A stretch of DNA of 64,000 bases from Phalacrocorax aristotelis (GCF_949628215.1 NC_134280.1:4557001-4621000); one strand, 5' to 3'; positions 1-12,029 are shown, counted from the stretch's first letter. Notes: generated by a model from the sequence alone, not told the origin. Numbers and translations are program-made.

Positions 1-100
1 GAACTTCTAACAAGCAAATCAACTTGTTTTAAGTAGCGCGCTCTGGTCGCGCAGACAGCCAAACGCTGCATTTTGCAGCGTGATCCAGGCCGAGCTGCAG
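1..100. promoter_or_regulatory. Short CpG-rich patch with a perfect hairpin
   Basis: The first 100 bases contain several CpG dinucleotides clustered at 36-95, far above the local background. An inverted repeat lies at 63-81: an 8-base stem (ACGCTGCA / TGCAGCGT) around a 3-base loop. This could be the edge of a CpG island or conserved element that continues to the left of the window. Nothing here codes for protein that I can recognise. The role is unknown. Confidence 0.3.
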
Positions 101-1080
101 CAAATATTTTTTTTCCCTTGGATTTAAGCAAAACAATAAAAACCTTATAATTTTTGTTTAAGTTAGAGGAGTCCTAAAAAAGAACATTCCACTGCTCTTT
201 GTGCTTCTGTAACTTAAAAATTGGCTGTGCTTTTAAGTGAAATTTGGCAGGCTGTTAGTCTACAATGTGACTAGGATATTTGGACATAACAAAATTGGCC
301 AAGATATGATATTTTAAATGGAACTACTGTTCATGCAATTTCCGAAGGACTTTTTTTTTTTTTTTTTACTATGTATTTGGAATTAGTTTTATACACACAA
401 ATAAATACGTATTATGAGTCCATAATATGCAAACGCAAACTATTGTCAAGATGCATTTCCAGCATGTACTGTGATGATTCCTGAGCAAAAAGGCGCTCTC
501 ATAATAATGAATGCCCATTATTATAAATAAGCACACAGTAGAAATAACTCATGGCACACAAAAGCACACGCAAACCTCTTGGTTTGTTCCAGAGCTCAGA
601 CACCAGCGCTACTATTGCCGAGCTCTGCGTTGGAAGAGCAACTGGAGTCCTGCCATGGAAATGAGCAGCATGCTAAGGAGCAGATGTTCCTCTTTGGAGG
701 GGCGAGGGGGGGAAGTCTTGCACCAAAGTGTTGGTAGCCCCTTCTGGGTTTACGAGACGACTCAACTGCTGAGATGCTGTCCTGAAGCTCTGACGGACCT
801 GTCTACGGAAAATCTGGGAGCTGTAGGAGGTGCACCTACACCAGCGCTTCAGAAACTTTTTGAAAGTCGTGTTTAACTACCGTTTTAAACCTATGTCAAG
901 GGTCAGGAGGCTTCTTCCCCTCCACCGAAATGTCACACGCTTCCAAGGTCCCAGAATAATGTGCACGTCAAAAAATACACTGACCATCTTGCTCGCTAGG
1001 AAGAGGGTTTGCGGGTGCCAGGTTCCACACAGACAGACACATGGTATAAAGTCAAATTGGCCATTGCTTTTATTAATTAC
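101..1080. other. Non-coding AT-rich stretch, no gene seen
   Basis: AT-rich DNA with a 17-base T run at 351-367 and scattered AATAAA-like words. The open frame at 511-876 has no recognisable domain and no codon or repeat pattern suggesting selection. It could be intron, intergenic sequence or the 3' untranslated region of a gene to the left; nothing in the window decides between these. Confidence 0.4.
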
Positions 1081-1089
1081 CAATTGAAC

Positions 1090-1290
1090 CAAACAGAGCA
1101 ACTTAACCCCGGGCCTGGAAGCTGTGCCAGCTCCACTGCGAGCTACGCCCCCACCGCACAGCCGCCCCCAAAACCAATCAAAGCAAGCGCGTCTGCCTTG
1201 CATCTCGCTCCACCAACATGCACGACAGCCCCAAACGCCGCAGCGCGGCTCCGCAAACAAGAAAAACCTTTTCTGCTCGACTGTCTTCAC
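1090..1290. promoter_or_regulatory. Small CpG-rich patch with CCAAT box
   Basis: About 15 CpG dinucleotides fall within roughly 170 bases (1105-1275), with a CCAAT box at 1174-1178 on the plus strand. Flanking DNA is AT-rich. It could be a weak promoter, possibly read leftwards, or a regulatory element. No TATA box is well placed. The minus-strand open frame of 137 codons across it (877-1290) is cysteine- and tryptophan-rich in the GC part and shows no domain, so I do not call it coding. Confidence 0.3.
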
Positions 1291-1299
1291 TCTCGCTCT

Positions 1300-4220
1300 A
1301 CAAAAATGAAAAAAAAATTGTCTTCGTTTTGTTTGTCCCAGGGTTATAAATTAAAAAATTATTTGCCATATGAACAATACAACTGTATTTTACATAGTAG
1401 CACAAACTGCATCCCAAACTACATTATGCATTCAAATACACGGCAGCAATCTCAGATGCAAGTTAGAGACAAGGGTGGTGTAAAACCACTCTATAGTTAA
1501 TAAATGAAAATATTCCAAAGGCCACCTGGGAAGCCAGCAGCAGAGGCAGGTGCAGGAACCGCGTGGTTTCAGGGCTCCAGCTCAGGCCACGGCACGGCAT
1601 CGAGAGGGTATGAAGGGCTCCGGAGAGGAAACCAGAATCACAGGCAAAGCAGAGCACCTTGAGAAGACGTGGGAAATTCTCTTGGTTTCGAGGACATAGA
1701 AAAATAGAATAACTACAGCATGATAACCCAGGAAGAAAAGGTGACATAGAAACGGCTGAAGCAATATAGGAAGCAGGGGGAAAAAAGGAACCTGATCCAT
1801 GGCCAAAGCCCTGGATTCAGTAATCATAGTCTGATGCTCAGCTTACACTCCCTAAAAACCAAGTCAGGCAAACCTGTTGTCATTAACGCGAATTCAAACA
1901 CCCCTTGGGGACTGCTGTTTGGAATAAACCGGAGGGAGCGCACGAGCGGTTTTAAATTAAGAACGCAGTTTTGAACTAAAAAATGCGGGTTTGACTTAAG
2001 AATGAAGTTTTGAAGCGGAGCCTAAAATCACCTGCGGACAGAAGTGCTTTTGTCCTGTTCCTTGGAGTGAAGAGCGAGAGGGGCAGCGAGGAGCGCTGGT
2101 TGCGGCAAGAAGGCAATCCTTTCGTTCTTCTGCGCTTCCAGTTCCTACAGGAAACATCCCAAATCCACAAAATGTTTCCTAGCGCTACAGTTTGCCTATG
2201 GATCTCCAAGCAATCTGACAGATGTGTAAATTCACACCGAGCCAAAAACTGCCCCGGGATAATACAGCTGTGCACGTTAACGAGTGCAAGTTATTCCAGC
2301 ATTAACTTGTGGACACAAAAAAATGTCATTTTAACCCACCTTTTTCTTCCAGGTGTACAGTTGCCTGAGGTCATTTGGGGCTGATTTCACACCATTGCGG
2401 TCAAGCTGACCCCTTTTTCGCCTATTATAAACTCAAATGCAAAGAGGATTATTTTCTTCTCTCTTTTTTTTTTTTTTTTCATTTTGATTTTTTTTACTAA
2501 TAGAGAGAGTGTTTAACAGGCGATGCGAGGATGAGCAGATTTTCTTAAATGCCAAATGTTGATGGATACACAGTGCGGATACACTAGTATCGTAGGCTGT
2601 AAATGTCACTTAGCCTCAAGAATTCCTCTGTCCAACACTGTTATAACAAGGTGCTTTTAAAATTGGAACAGGATTTACACCAGAGAGGTGTGAATCAAGG
2701 ATACATTTTTTTACCCAGTGATAGCTCATAGGCTTGTTACAGAAACCTGGCATGGTTTAGGCAAAGCTAGATAGTTACTCAGACCCACAGTGATTTACAG
2801 GGGTTGCTCTTAATGCATTCAATAGGAGCTATTACTGGATGTCCCAAAAGTAGCTTTGAGTATAATAGTCTAGTTTGTGATACACCGACCAAAGTAGCCA
2901 AGCAATCCGGAACATATTAATTACAGACAGAAAACAGATTGTTCCTAAAAATACAGTCTTACTCTGTCTTTTCATGGAAAAGCTGTTTCTGAGTAGGTGA
3001 AGCACGTAATAATATGGTCTCCAAACCAATCAAAATGTACCATTAATAGGGGCGCAGTCAGCAACGTTCACTCCTTTACACCAACCTTCACTGGACAAAG
3101 TTATTAACCCCACATTAATCATTGGAGAGAGTCATAATGGAGTCGTATAATGGCTGAAAGGTTACAAATTTTGAGATCTGATGCAGACAAAAAGGGTTGG
3201 AAAGAAAAATAAGTGCGATCTTCAATGAATTCTCAGCAGCTATTACTTCAAATCAAAAACTTTGTTTTTCCAGACACACTACATCAGCGTATCAAAAGAT
3301 CCTCAGAAAAAAAGTGTCATTTTCAAGCATTTGGGATAGGGGGAGGGGAAAGAGAGAGAAGAGGAAATACATCTCAGTGGTAAAAGCGTCAGATGAGAAA
3401 CCATCAACCCCCTCCTTGCTGCGCTACCTTTACCCCATCTGCAAATTGTGTGGGGAGGAAAGGGAGATGGACTGATAATACGTCCTTGCCCTTGAGGATG
3501 TAATCGAGGCTCGGATTCATTAATGCTTGTAAATCACTGTTAAATATCCAGGTGACCAAGCAGTTATTGCATAGGACTAGGGGGTCCATGGCATAATTTT
3601 TCTTTCCCTCCAGTTCATCTGAAGGTACTTATTAAAGATCTCTGAATTTGCAAGTCCCTGGGCTTGTGGAGCCAAGAACGAGGTTGTGTGAAATTGTTGT
3701 TCAGAGTACTCATCCTTTACCGACAGCAGATATCTCAGGCATCCCCACATCCAGTGAGTTAATGGTGGCCAGAAACAGCTCGAAGATGGGTCCTCCTTGA
3801 TGGGCGAGATTCTTACAGCAACTAAGTAGAGCGCTGGATGCCTCACTAGCAAAGCACCAGGGATTCCAACCGAAATCTAAACGTGCTCAGGACAGATGTA
3901 TCCTAAGGACATAAAGCTTCCCTTTCTATTTACTGTATACTGAGCTTTCCTGTCTCTAATCCATTTCCATACCGATGCTAACCTGGAGACAACGCAGACC
4001 AATTTGCTGATGGCTTTCCAGAGTCGACTGAAAGACTGGCTGAAATGGCACCACGAAGACGACTGCAAATCTCCATATTCATTTCAACATGGGAAGATTG
4101 ATACTGAAGCGCCAACTGCGTGCAGCTTTGTACGGCTGCTCTCCACACCAAGCCATCTCATGAACGCTCTCAGGGATCTGGGCGGCTCGTGCCATGTCAT
4201 GGCATTTCACCGGCACAGAG
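1300..4220. other. Non-coding, no gene seen
   Basis: Mixed AT-rich sequence with a T run at 2464-2479. The overlapping frames at 1976-2384 have no recognisable content. A minus-strand frame at 2832-3029 contains one strongly hydrophobic segment and is discussed as a finding, not called as a gene. No known repeat is recognised. Confidence 0.4.
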
Positions 4221-4225
4221 GTATC

Positions 4226-4290
4226 ATAGAATCGCTAAGGTTGAAAAAGGCCTCTAGGATCATCAAGTCCAACCATATGTGCCATAAAGC
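4226..4290 (-). mobile_element. CR1 LINE 3' end fragment
   Basis: This matches the reverse complement of the 3' end of avian CR1 retroposons. It starts with the characteristic ATCATAGAATC tail repeat at about 4229, followed by the AAGGTTGAAAAAGGCCTCTAGGATCATCAAGTCCAACC-type block that ends near 4275. CR1 elements are the dominant LINEs of birds and are usually severely 5'-truncated, as here. The tail lies on the left, so the element is read on the minus strand. Similarity fades after about 4290. This is the best single indicator that the window is avian. Confidence 0.88.
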
Positions 4291-4329
4291 AGCACAGAAC
4301 ACACAAGAACACACATAAAATCCAGAAAA

Positions 4330-7170
4330 ACAGGATGTTTGTTACTCCCTCAAACACAAGGTTAAAAGTTGATTTCCATGGCTTTAACCTACAAAGCGCA
4401 GCGTGGTTCATGATGCTTTGTGGGCTTATTCCCATAAAACTTGATGCAGGAGCAGTGAAGGTAGTTCCATTTAATAAGATAATAAATGCTTTTGGATGAC
4501 CTAAAGTGATGTTTAGATTACAGCATGAAAACTAAATTCCAGGAGGAAAGCCACAGATGGGAGCAGAAATCCCCACAGATTATCCTCAAATATTCTGGAG
4601 GATCTCTCTTGGGATCCTCAGCATAAACAAACCAGAAGTCCACTGTGGCTATTCAATATTGAATTTAAAAGGCAGAATATTCTCTGATCATATTTTCATT
4701 AATAACTCTCCCTGTTGATCACCTGTCTCCGTTTAATGCACAAGAATTTCTTCACTGAGATTTTGATGCTACAAAATACTTTGCATTTTAACGTGAATTC
4801 CTCTTTCAAACTGCACCGTGGGCAGGCGCTTTGTTGGAGGACTGGGAGTGAATCTCTCCATCAGACATTGAGGCTCATTCATGATTTAGGACTCTTTCCC
4901 CCTAGCCCCAGCTGCCTAACCCAGGCAGCCTTTGCTCCCCACGCTGATGGCAGAGCAGGTCTCTGTTCTCTCTCACCTCTGCCTTCTCTTACCGCCTGTT
5001 TATCTCCTAAACGGTTTAAATCCTTACGTCTGTCCACATGGCCTTCCTGATCCCCCTCAGGCATCTGTTAGCAAACCAATCCAAAAATTCCCCTTGTGTA
5101 CTTTGCCTTTGCCAGGTTTCCATACCCTGCGTCAGGGTGAGCAAATTTTAACGGAGGGGATGTCATCTTAGAGCGATTAACATCATCTGGGGTTACCCAA
5201 GAGCAGCTCTCACGCTTGCAACACCCTTCTGCACTTCACCCTTGCAGTGACTGTTGTCCCCTAAGCAGTTCATGGATCTCGCTCCTTCGCTGTGTTCAGC
5301 CAAACTTCTCAGCCCTTGTCAGGGTCAAATTCTGTCAGCTTTGGGATTTCAATCATTATTCTCTCCAGTGCCAACTCTTTTCAAATGAAACAAATACACT
5401 GTACAAAGGAGAGAATGAAGAAAAACACCCAGCTTTTGATTTTATTGATATATATGAATGTAAACAACTTCAAGGACCGCTGCTTAGTGAAAATGTTATT
5501 TGTCTGCTCTTTTTCATACATATAATTTCAGATTTTGTGAACATTTTGAATCTGTTTTTATCTACAAGAGTAGAAAACTAAAAAATATAATGCTCCATCT
5601 TCTACAGATGGAGAAAAATGTGCTAATGGACCTCACAGCCTCAGATGACTGACTCAGATTTCTTAAATTAGACAAAGCCTAGTGTTAATGACAATACTTA
5701 CTGCCTAGTCCAAAAACCAAAGTATGTTTCGCCCATGATATTTAATCCATAATAAATGTTTAAACCATCTATGTGACTTCTAACATCCAGGAAAACCTCT
5801 CAAATGAGTTTCATCCCTAGGCACCTCCTCAAGATGGAACAAGATCTTCTGTAAATGATTAACACCAGCCCTCGTTTCATTGTGCTCATCTTCTGGCGAG
5901 CCGTGTGCTTCGCTTGCTCCGGTGGCAGGGGGAAACCAACCCGTAGGAAATGGGTCTGTTGCAGTTTACAATGTCTTTTAGCATGGAAACAGTAAAACCA
6001 AGAATAGCTTCTTAAACCAGAGCCACATTTACATATGTATTGATTCCCTTCCCTTTTGTAGCAGTGGTTAATGCAATCTGATGAGCCGCGCAGTGAATAT
6101 TTGAACACTATGAAAACCTGCTTTTTAGGATATCTGTGCGGTAACTTGGATGTCACTAATGTATTTCTGAACTTTTACAGCATGGCATAACTTTTGACAA
6201 ATTTTGTACCTTATTTTAAGAGAATTTGGCATTTTTCTGTGCTGGTTTCTTCAAAGGTACGTAGCAGATTCACTCACTATTGAAGAGCAGCAACCTCTAG
6301 CTCAGCGCCTATTAACTCTTTCACAGCACAGGACAAGGGGTTGTTCTTGGCACTGGAAGTGAAAAATATTGTGTCCAATTAAAATTGCATGGAAAATGAA
6401 TGCGGGCAAAATTTAATTACCCAAATTGGAATTTGTCTAGGCCATAAAGGCTAACACCCATACGGTTTTCTAAAAAGGCATCGTCCCTATAATGGCCATA
6501 TTTAATATTTTATATATGACCTAAGGTTAAATCTGAAAGATCTGCTATAGATCAATTATAAACCACTGACATATCCTTGAAAAGGAAGAAAACAAGTAGT
6601 TTTCTAGTAGCACTGAAGAAAGTTACAAAACATCAAAGACCTTGCCCTTTTCCTGATAATACAGAAATCAGGCACTGATGGAAAAAAGCTCTCGTGATCA
6701 CCAAGTAATGAAACAGTAATGAGGATGGCAGTTGTATTCTCTGCTATCTCATTACAATACATGGTATGTTTGCCAACATGTGCGAGAAAGGGAAAAAGGG
6801 CTGACATGTCTACAAGGTAGCATTTTGGGTAGAAAAAAAATAATTAATGTCGGAATATTTTATTTCTTATTGAGAATAAGAATCCTCCAAAAATTTCATT
6901 CTTGATTTGAATGTTCGTGGATCTGGTTGTTAGCTGAGCCACATCACCAGAGGTTGACTGTTGCTTAATTGCTGAAGTGCAACAAATTTCCCCAAGAGGA
7001 GATGGTCCAATATATCTTTACTCACATAATCCCATGACGGGAAGCTTTTTTCTCTTCAAGAAATGAGTATGAGGCAGATTTTGTTACCTATGCTCTACTT
7101 ACCTTGAACTGAACATTATTTTCCAGAGGCCCACTGAATTCAGCATGGAAGAAGCCATGGCACTAGCAGA
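4330..7170. other. Non-coding, no gene seen
   Basis: Intermediate-GC DNA at 4800-5250 and AT-rich DNA elsewhere. The frames at 4715-5050 and 5216-5581 lack recognisable domains. At about 5321-5370 there is a weak likeness to one end of the foldback repeat family seen at 15567-15640 (GGGTCAAATTCTG-type end), too decayed to call. A minus-strand donor-like site (AAG then GTAAGT) lies at about 7097-7105 with no supporting exon. Confidence 0.35.
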
Positions 7171-7179
7171 GAGGTTCAC

Positions 7180-7640
7180 ACGAAAGAGTTAATGCACTTG
7201 CAGCCACAAGACACAAACATGAATCTTTGCAAGTCCTGCTGTAATGCGGCTCCCCCGATTGCCTCAAAAAGACAAATTTCTCTTACAACATGGAAACATT
7301 ATAAACTAAATTCACCAGAGTCCCGTTGTGCCTTAGCTAGAGAATATGATTCCTGTATTAAGTGCTTTTAATTTCAGTGCTTGGGAGCTGGTTTAAAACT
7401 GTCTGCTAATTTGCAGCGCTGTAACAGTCCCGCTCTCACTGTTGCAATCAGAGGCAGAACTTCTTTAATGTGCCTCTTCTCATGCCACTTTGCTCAGGGA
7501 TAAGCCTAGGCAGCTCTCCACCTGTCCTGGCAAATAAATCAGCTGTGTGAAGCCTCTGACAGGTGAATTTGTCAAGCCTTAATATACTCCTGGTACTAGT
7601 GAAATCCTCCCATGACAGGTGATGCTCAGCCTGGTTTTAC
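7180..7640. promoter_or_regulatory. Candidate enhancer with three GACAGGTG motifs
   Basis: Dense motif-rich sequence of the kind seen in conserved regulatory elements. TGACAGGTG occurs at 7557-7565 and 7613-7621, and GACAGGTG is present in reverse at 7519-7526. TGACAG is the core bound by MEIS/TGIF homeodomain proteins, and CAGGTG is an E-box bound by ZEB/SNAI and some bHLH proteins. Several TAAT cores lie in 7300-7420. There is no open frame of note. Regulatory function is inferred from motif clustering; conservation could not be measured here. Confidence 0.42.
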
Positions 7641-7649
7641 TTCTAGCTC

Positions 7650-9260
7650 TCTCAGCTGAAGAGCCCATCCCTCCCTGTCTCCCAGGGTCACCATCATCCT
7701 TCGTTGCGCCAACACGCTCTGGGATGCTGACCCTCAGAAACCCGAAACTTCAAAACCATGAACCAACTCTCGCAAAATGCGTTTGATGGCACCACGTACC
7801 TGTCCTGCAGGCTCTCGCTGGAGCCTGTGCTCAGCAGCGTCCCTGCCGCTGCTCACCACGGCTGCTCCCTGCAGCTGGAATCTTTGCAGAGCAAAATGAA
7901 CAGGACCACCTTTCTCATCACCCACTTGCAGAAATAGCAGACGGTTGTCCTAGGTCTTCACCACAATGAAATACTCCAAAAACATCCAAGTGATCAAATA
8001 TTGAAAAACTTCCTGTGGGGAACATCAAAGAAATTTCAGGCGGATGTGGTCCCCTGCTCCTCTACGTCCCATCAACCAAAAAAATGTCACAACATTGTTG
8101 AAGGTTACATGATGTAATCTGGCACAAGGTGGTAAATATTGAAGGCTTGGGAAAAAAAATCTTTAAGTTCAGTACTCAGGAGTAGATATTTCACCAGAAT
8201 TTATTATGGCAGGTGGAAGTAGGGTAGATGACAATGACCTGCAAACCATAAACTTGTAGGTATACTTTTTTTCCTGTAGAAGTGAATTATTTTCAGGTAG
8301 TTTAACATATCTCTGATTGTAATTACTACACAGACCAAGATCACCCTGAACGTTTGACCTGAGTAGCTTCATTTCTTTGTTTAAGAACAGATTTACTTGA
8401 GGCTGGTGCAATATGTGAAAGGAGCTCCGCTCCACTGCTGGGAACAAAAATGGAATATTAATTAACTTCTTTTTTTTAAGAATTATTATTGTATCAGAGT
8501 CTTAAGGTGGGGCATATTTTTTTGTGTCAGGAAATACTTCTTTTAAAAAGATGCATTTTTAGAACAAAAACAGGAGAAAGAAAGAAAAAGAAATTGTTCT
8601 TCTTCAAACTGAAACCAGCGTAAAATATTACCCCAAAAGACCTGGGCTGATTTCTTTATAAATGAGCACAGTGTTAGAGCCATGGCAAAGGCAAATTGGC
8701 CTACAAGAAAACTGACAGCTTTATAGCCCTTGCCTCTGATTGAAATGTTGGGAAATCTCTTGGCAATTCTCCCAGACATCCAGGTAGAACAGTGAGTTCA
8801 CTGATTATGTTAACTAAAACAATCTGCCTTTGCACAAACGCACCTCGAGCCCAGCCAAGTGTGAAGGCTTATCAATGTGCCAGACCAAGAAAAAGACCTA
8901 TTTACCTGCCGAGAGCAGCTAAATGACGGGCCTCTGCAAAACAACCCAGGGACATCAGTGTGCAGGGCTTTTTTTATTTTATTTTATTTTTTTTAATATA
9001 TAGCCTAAATGAAGGCAATGAGCCCTCGGCGGGACTGCGTGGGTGTTAAACAAGAGCGCAATTCCAACCAATGTATTTAAACACCGGTAGTAACCATTAA
9101 TAACAAGAAACACCATCCTAAGGAGCACGGTATTAAAACACATACGGACAGGGAGAATAAACTTATTTCTGGGAGAAAGAGGCTCCACGTAGCCCTCATT
9201 CATTATCGTTGCGGCCAGCCACGGCACGGAGGAAGCTCCGCCAGGACACGGGCGTCCTGC
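7650..9260. other. Non-coding, no gene seen
   Basis: A moderately GC-rich patch at 7800-7920 carries a minus-strand donor-like site (CAG then GTACGT, near 7801) inside a 63-codon frame with no known domain. The rest is AT-rich. An imperfect TTTTA repeat lies at about 8969-8996. No known mobile element is recognised. Confidence 0.35.
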
Positions 9261-9269
9261 TCCCGGGGT

Positions 9270-9560
9270 GAAGAAGGGGATTGTTTATGTTTGCTAGGGG
9301 GGAAAAAAATGAGAGCCATAATAAACCTAAACAATAAAGATTACAAAAAGAAACAACACTGTTAAGTGGCAATCTTTTGAGGTGAATGCATAGCTGAATG
9401 TTATTTTAAACAGCACATAACCCAGGGAATTATGATGTTGTTTACACAGGCCTGTCTCTTGGAATCTGTATATGTTTAGAGTTCGGTTTGTTATATGTCT
9501 TGGTTAAGCTCTCCAATATGTCTGTCTTCTGAAAAAGAACCCTATGCTGCGCTAAAAGTT
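9270..9560. promoter_or_regulatory. Candidate regulatory element, forkhead-motif cluster
   Basis: Four forkhead-type motifs lie within about 165 bases: TGTTTAT at 9282-9288, TGTTTGC at 9288-9294, the reverse form TAAACA at 9328-9333, and TGTTTAC at 9439-9445. The block also holds homeodomain-like words and is free of repeats. It follows a GC-richer patch at 9200-9270. FOX binding is inferred from motif shape only. Confidence 0.35.
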
Positions 9561-9569
9561 AGCTCCAGC

Positions 9570-10380
9570 AAGTTAAAAGTATGGAGGAAGTACCTTAAGT
9601 AATGTCCCTTTCCCCAGAGATGCCCTTGGTAGCAGTCGGTAATGCAATCAGATATCTCGGGTTATTTCGATTGCCTGCCAAAACATCACTCATGTCTATT
9701 AAAGCATCCTGAAAAACACCATTACATCAATTCCAGCAATGGAATAATTATTCTTCTTTCTGGAATGTCTTCTGATGTGAGTCACCCTGCCAGCGTGGGA
9801 TTTCACTGGAAAGCGGCTGTAGGAATGTCCCAGAGGCTGCGGGGTGGGGGCCGGCAGCGAGATGCTCTCACCCTGCCCCTCGGAGGATGCCCGGGATGGT
9901 GGCTGGATGCACCATGCGGCGACACCCCTCCAACACCTTAGACATAACCCTCCCCCCCCCGCCGAAGACGTGAAGGCCCAACTTGTGTCTTCTGCACTTA
10001 TATCCTGAATTTTGTAAAAGCACATTTTCGCAATGGCAAAGCAAAACAAAGCACCGACAAATGTATCTTTGCTGAATAACTTACGTTTCTCCTTAAAAAA
10101 GCAGGCAGCAAGCTTCTAGGAAGCACCACATGTAGTTACAGTACTTTACGTATTAATGAGCATGTCTGTGCACTGTAAGTCATTCAGGCTGCAGTTATCT
10201 CAGGATTTTCACATAGGCAATGCAAATCGCACCTCCTTAGTGCTCTGTAATGTGACCGCCACTGGGATCGTAGATTGTGCATCTTTAGGAACAGAAGGAT
10301 TATTATGGTCCTATATTTCGGGAGTTAACAAAAATATATAGAAAATCTGTGTGAGAAATTCTGGTTTTGATTACATTAGC
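9570..10380. other. Non-coding, no gene seen
   Basis: A GC-rich patch at 9790-9960 ends in a C run near 9951-9960 and yields overlapping frames on both strands, which argues for compositional openness and against coding. A perfect octamer (ATGCAAAT) lies at 10220-10227. No repeat is recognised. Confidence 0.35.
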
Positions 10381-10384
10381 GTAA

Positions 10385-10453
10385 ATCCCAATTTCTTTGA
10401 TGTCAGTGGATCGTCTAGCTCAACACTCACACAACGGCGAAGAATTTGGCCCT
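10385..10453. repeat. Decayed amniote foldback (MITE-like) repeat, one half
   Basis: The block beginning near GATGTCAGTGGA (10399-10410) and ending GAATTTGGCCC (about 10442-10452) resembles the right half of a short palindromic repeat known in reptile and bird genomes. Its usual form has TTCAGTGGAGT-type central words, a TTACACC...GTAACTGAG arm and an AATTTGGCCC end. The arm here is heavily mutated. The assignment rests on remembered consensus texture. Confidence 0.4.
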
Positions 10454-10459
10454 CTGCCT

Positions 10460-11710
10460 TCTCCTTTAATCTTTCTATCAGAAAAGTTTAACTTGATGAA
10501 ATTCTGTTAGAATAATGCAGTATTAATTTTACATTTTAGGAGAATAAAGAGCATTTGACATCACTAAGCAGGCAACTAGATAAAAAGTCATCCTTAAAAG
10601 AACAACACGTAGATGATTTTTACCAGGAATGAAGAGATGGACAAGAGCCATTGCTAGAAAAAGAAAAATCATTGTTGTTGTTTTATATGAACATTCAAAC
10701 TGTTCCTGTCCAGCTCCACGAAGCTGTGGCAATGCTACCAGAATTGTGATGAAGTCCTGGCCTCATCGAAATCTGTCAAATTCCCAGCAACTTCAAAGTC
10801 TGTGCCTTTCAAGCTATGTTCTGCTTGTGAAACGTTACAGAGTGAGTCCACACCAATGACGAGATAACCCGTTTCCTCAGCTATCAGATAGACCCCAATG
10901 CCACAATCACAATGGCAGTATGAGAAAGACTCTTGAAACAGACCCCTTGAGCATCCTCATATAAAGAAAAAATGATAATTTAAATGATGGATAGTCATTT
11001 GCATCACTCTCCTAGACATGAGGACAAATGTGATGTTCTTCTTCATCTGTTGTGGGGATGCCTGTCTGATGCTGGTTATTAGAAAAAAGCCCTTCTAAAA
11101 TTTCACTCCTACCTTCAAGGAAGATTTGTTAACAAATTGAGAAAAGAATTCGGGGCGGGGAGCGTGTTTTCATTGCAAGATTAGTATTAACAGGGTATCT
11201 TCATTAGCAAACTGGTCAAGCTGGAATGTCACCACTTGGTGTGTGAGGTCACTGCCATTTCAGAGAGAGTAAATAAACACCATCTGGAGGTCCCCTCTGG
11301 TCCCCCAAACAGAGAAGATGCTATTAAGTGGTTATATTTTGGGGGTCTTAGCATACGAAGAGTGCCATCATCCTGAATCTCTGTGCTGCCCTGAAAGCTG
11401 TGTCTCGGAGCACCACAAAGAGCTATGTTAGAGGATTTGTACGAGGAAGTTTGCAACGGTGGTGACAGGAAAAATACATCTTCCACTGGAAGCCTGAAGT
11501 AAGTCCTTCTGTGCCCCCCCATATTCACAGAGTCACTCCTGCCCTCCCCAAAAGCATTTTGCCAGGATCAGAGCTGTGAGGCCAAACCATTAGCCCCGTC
11601 CCACCCAAGGGAACAAACTCTCCCCATGAAAGAGCTGGTTGAATAAAACCTCATCCCACCGAATTTCGCTCACCACTCCCTACAAGGAGAAAGGTCATGA
11701 ACAGGCCATC
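10460..11710. other. Non-coding, no gene seen
   Basis: Mostly AT-rich with a GC-balanced segment at 11220-11700. Short frames on both strands at 10529-10859 and 11229-11528 lack recognisable domains. No repeat or RNA gene is seen. Confidence 0.35.
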
Positions 11711-11719
11711 AGCAGGTCC

Positions 11720-12020
11720 AGGCTCGGCCCGTTTGTTACAATAAAGCCATAAAAGATATGAACGTGATTAGATCCATTTTATCAATGTAAAAATAGAGGC
11801 AGAGAATCATGAAAATTTTTGATACTTTTTAGCAAGTTATTTTCATGCATTTGGCATTTATCACAATTAAATCTACTTTGTGTTTTCTTGATTGTTTATT
11901 GAAAAATGGGATAGATACTTTGAGCAAAGCTCGGGCAGGAGATGAGCCAATATCCAGCAGCAAAAAATATTTAGAGGCAACAGATTTGTAATAATTAGAT
12001 GGAGGCAAGAGATGATGAAT
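11720..12020. promoter_or_regulatory. Candidate conserved non-coding element
   Basis: A repeat-free AT-rich block with homeodomain, forkhead and MEF2-like words, including TTGTTTATTG near 11890-11902 and several TAAT cores. It looks like a conserved developmental element. This is a judgement of texture only; no conservation data are available. Confidence 0.25.
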
Positions 12021-12029
12021 TGGTAAATC

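Noticed and set aside
2655-2672. AAAATTGGAAC word shared with U6 snRNA
   Set aside because: Only about a dozen bases match; the rest of U6 and any promoter are missing.
7734-7925. 63-codon minus-strand frame with an in-frame GTACGT donor
   Set aside because: Short, with no domain and no promoter or partner exon; donor-like sites of this quality occur several times in the window.
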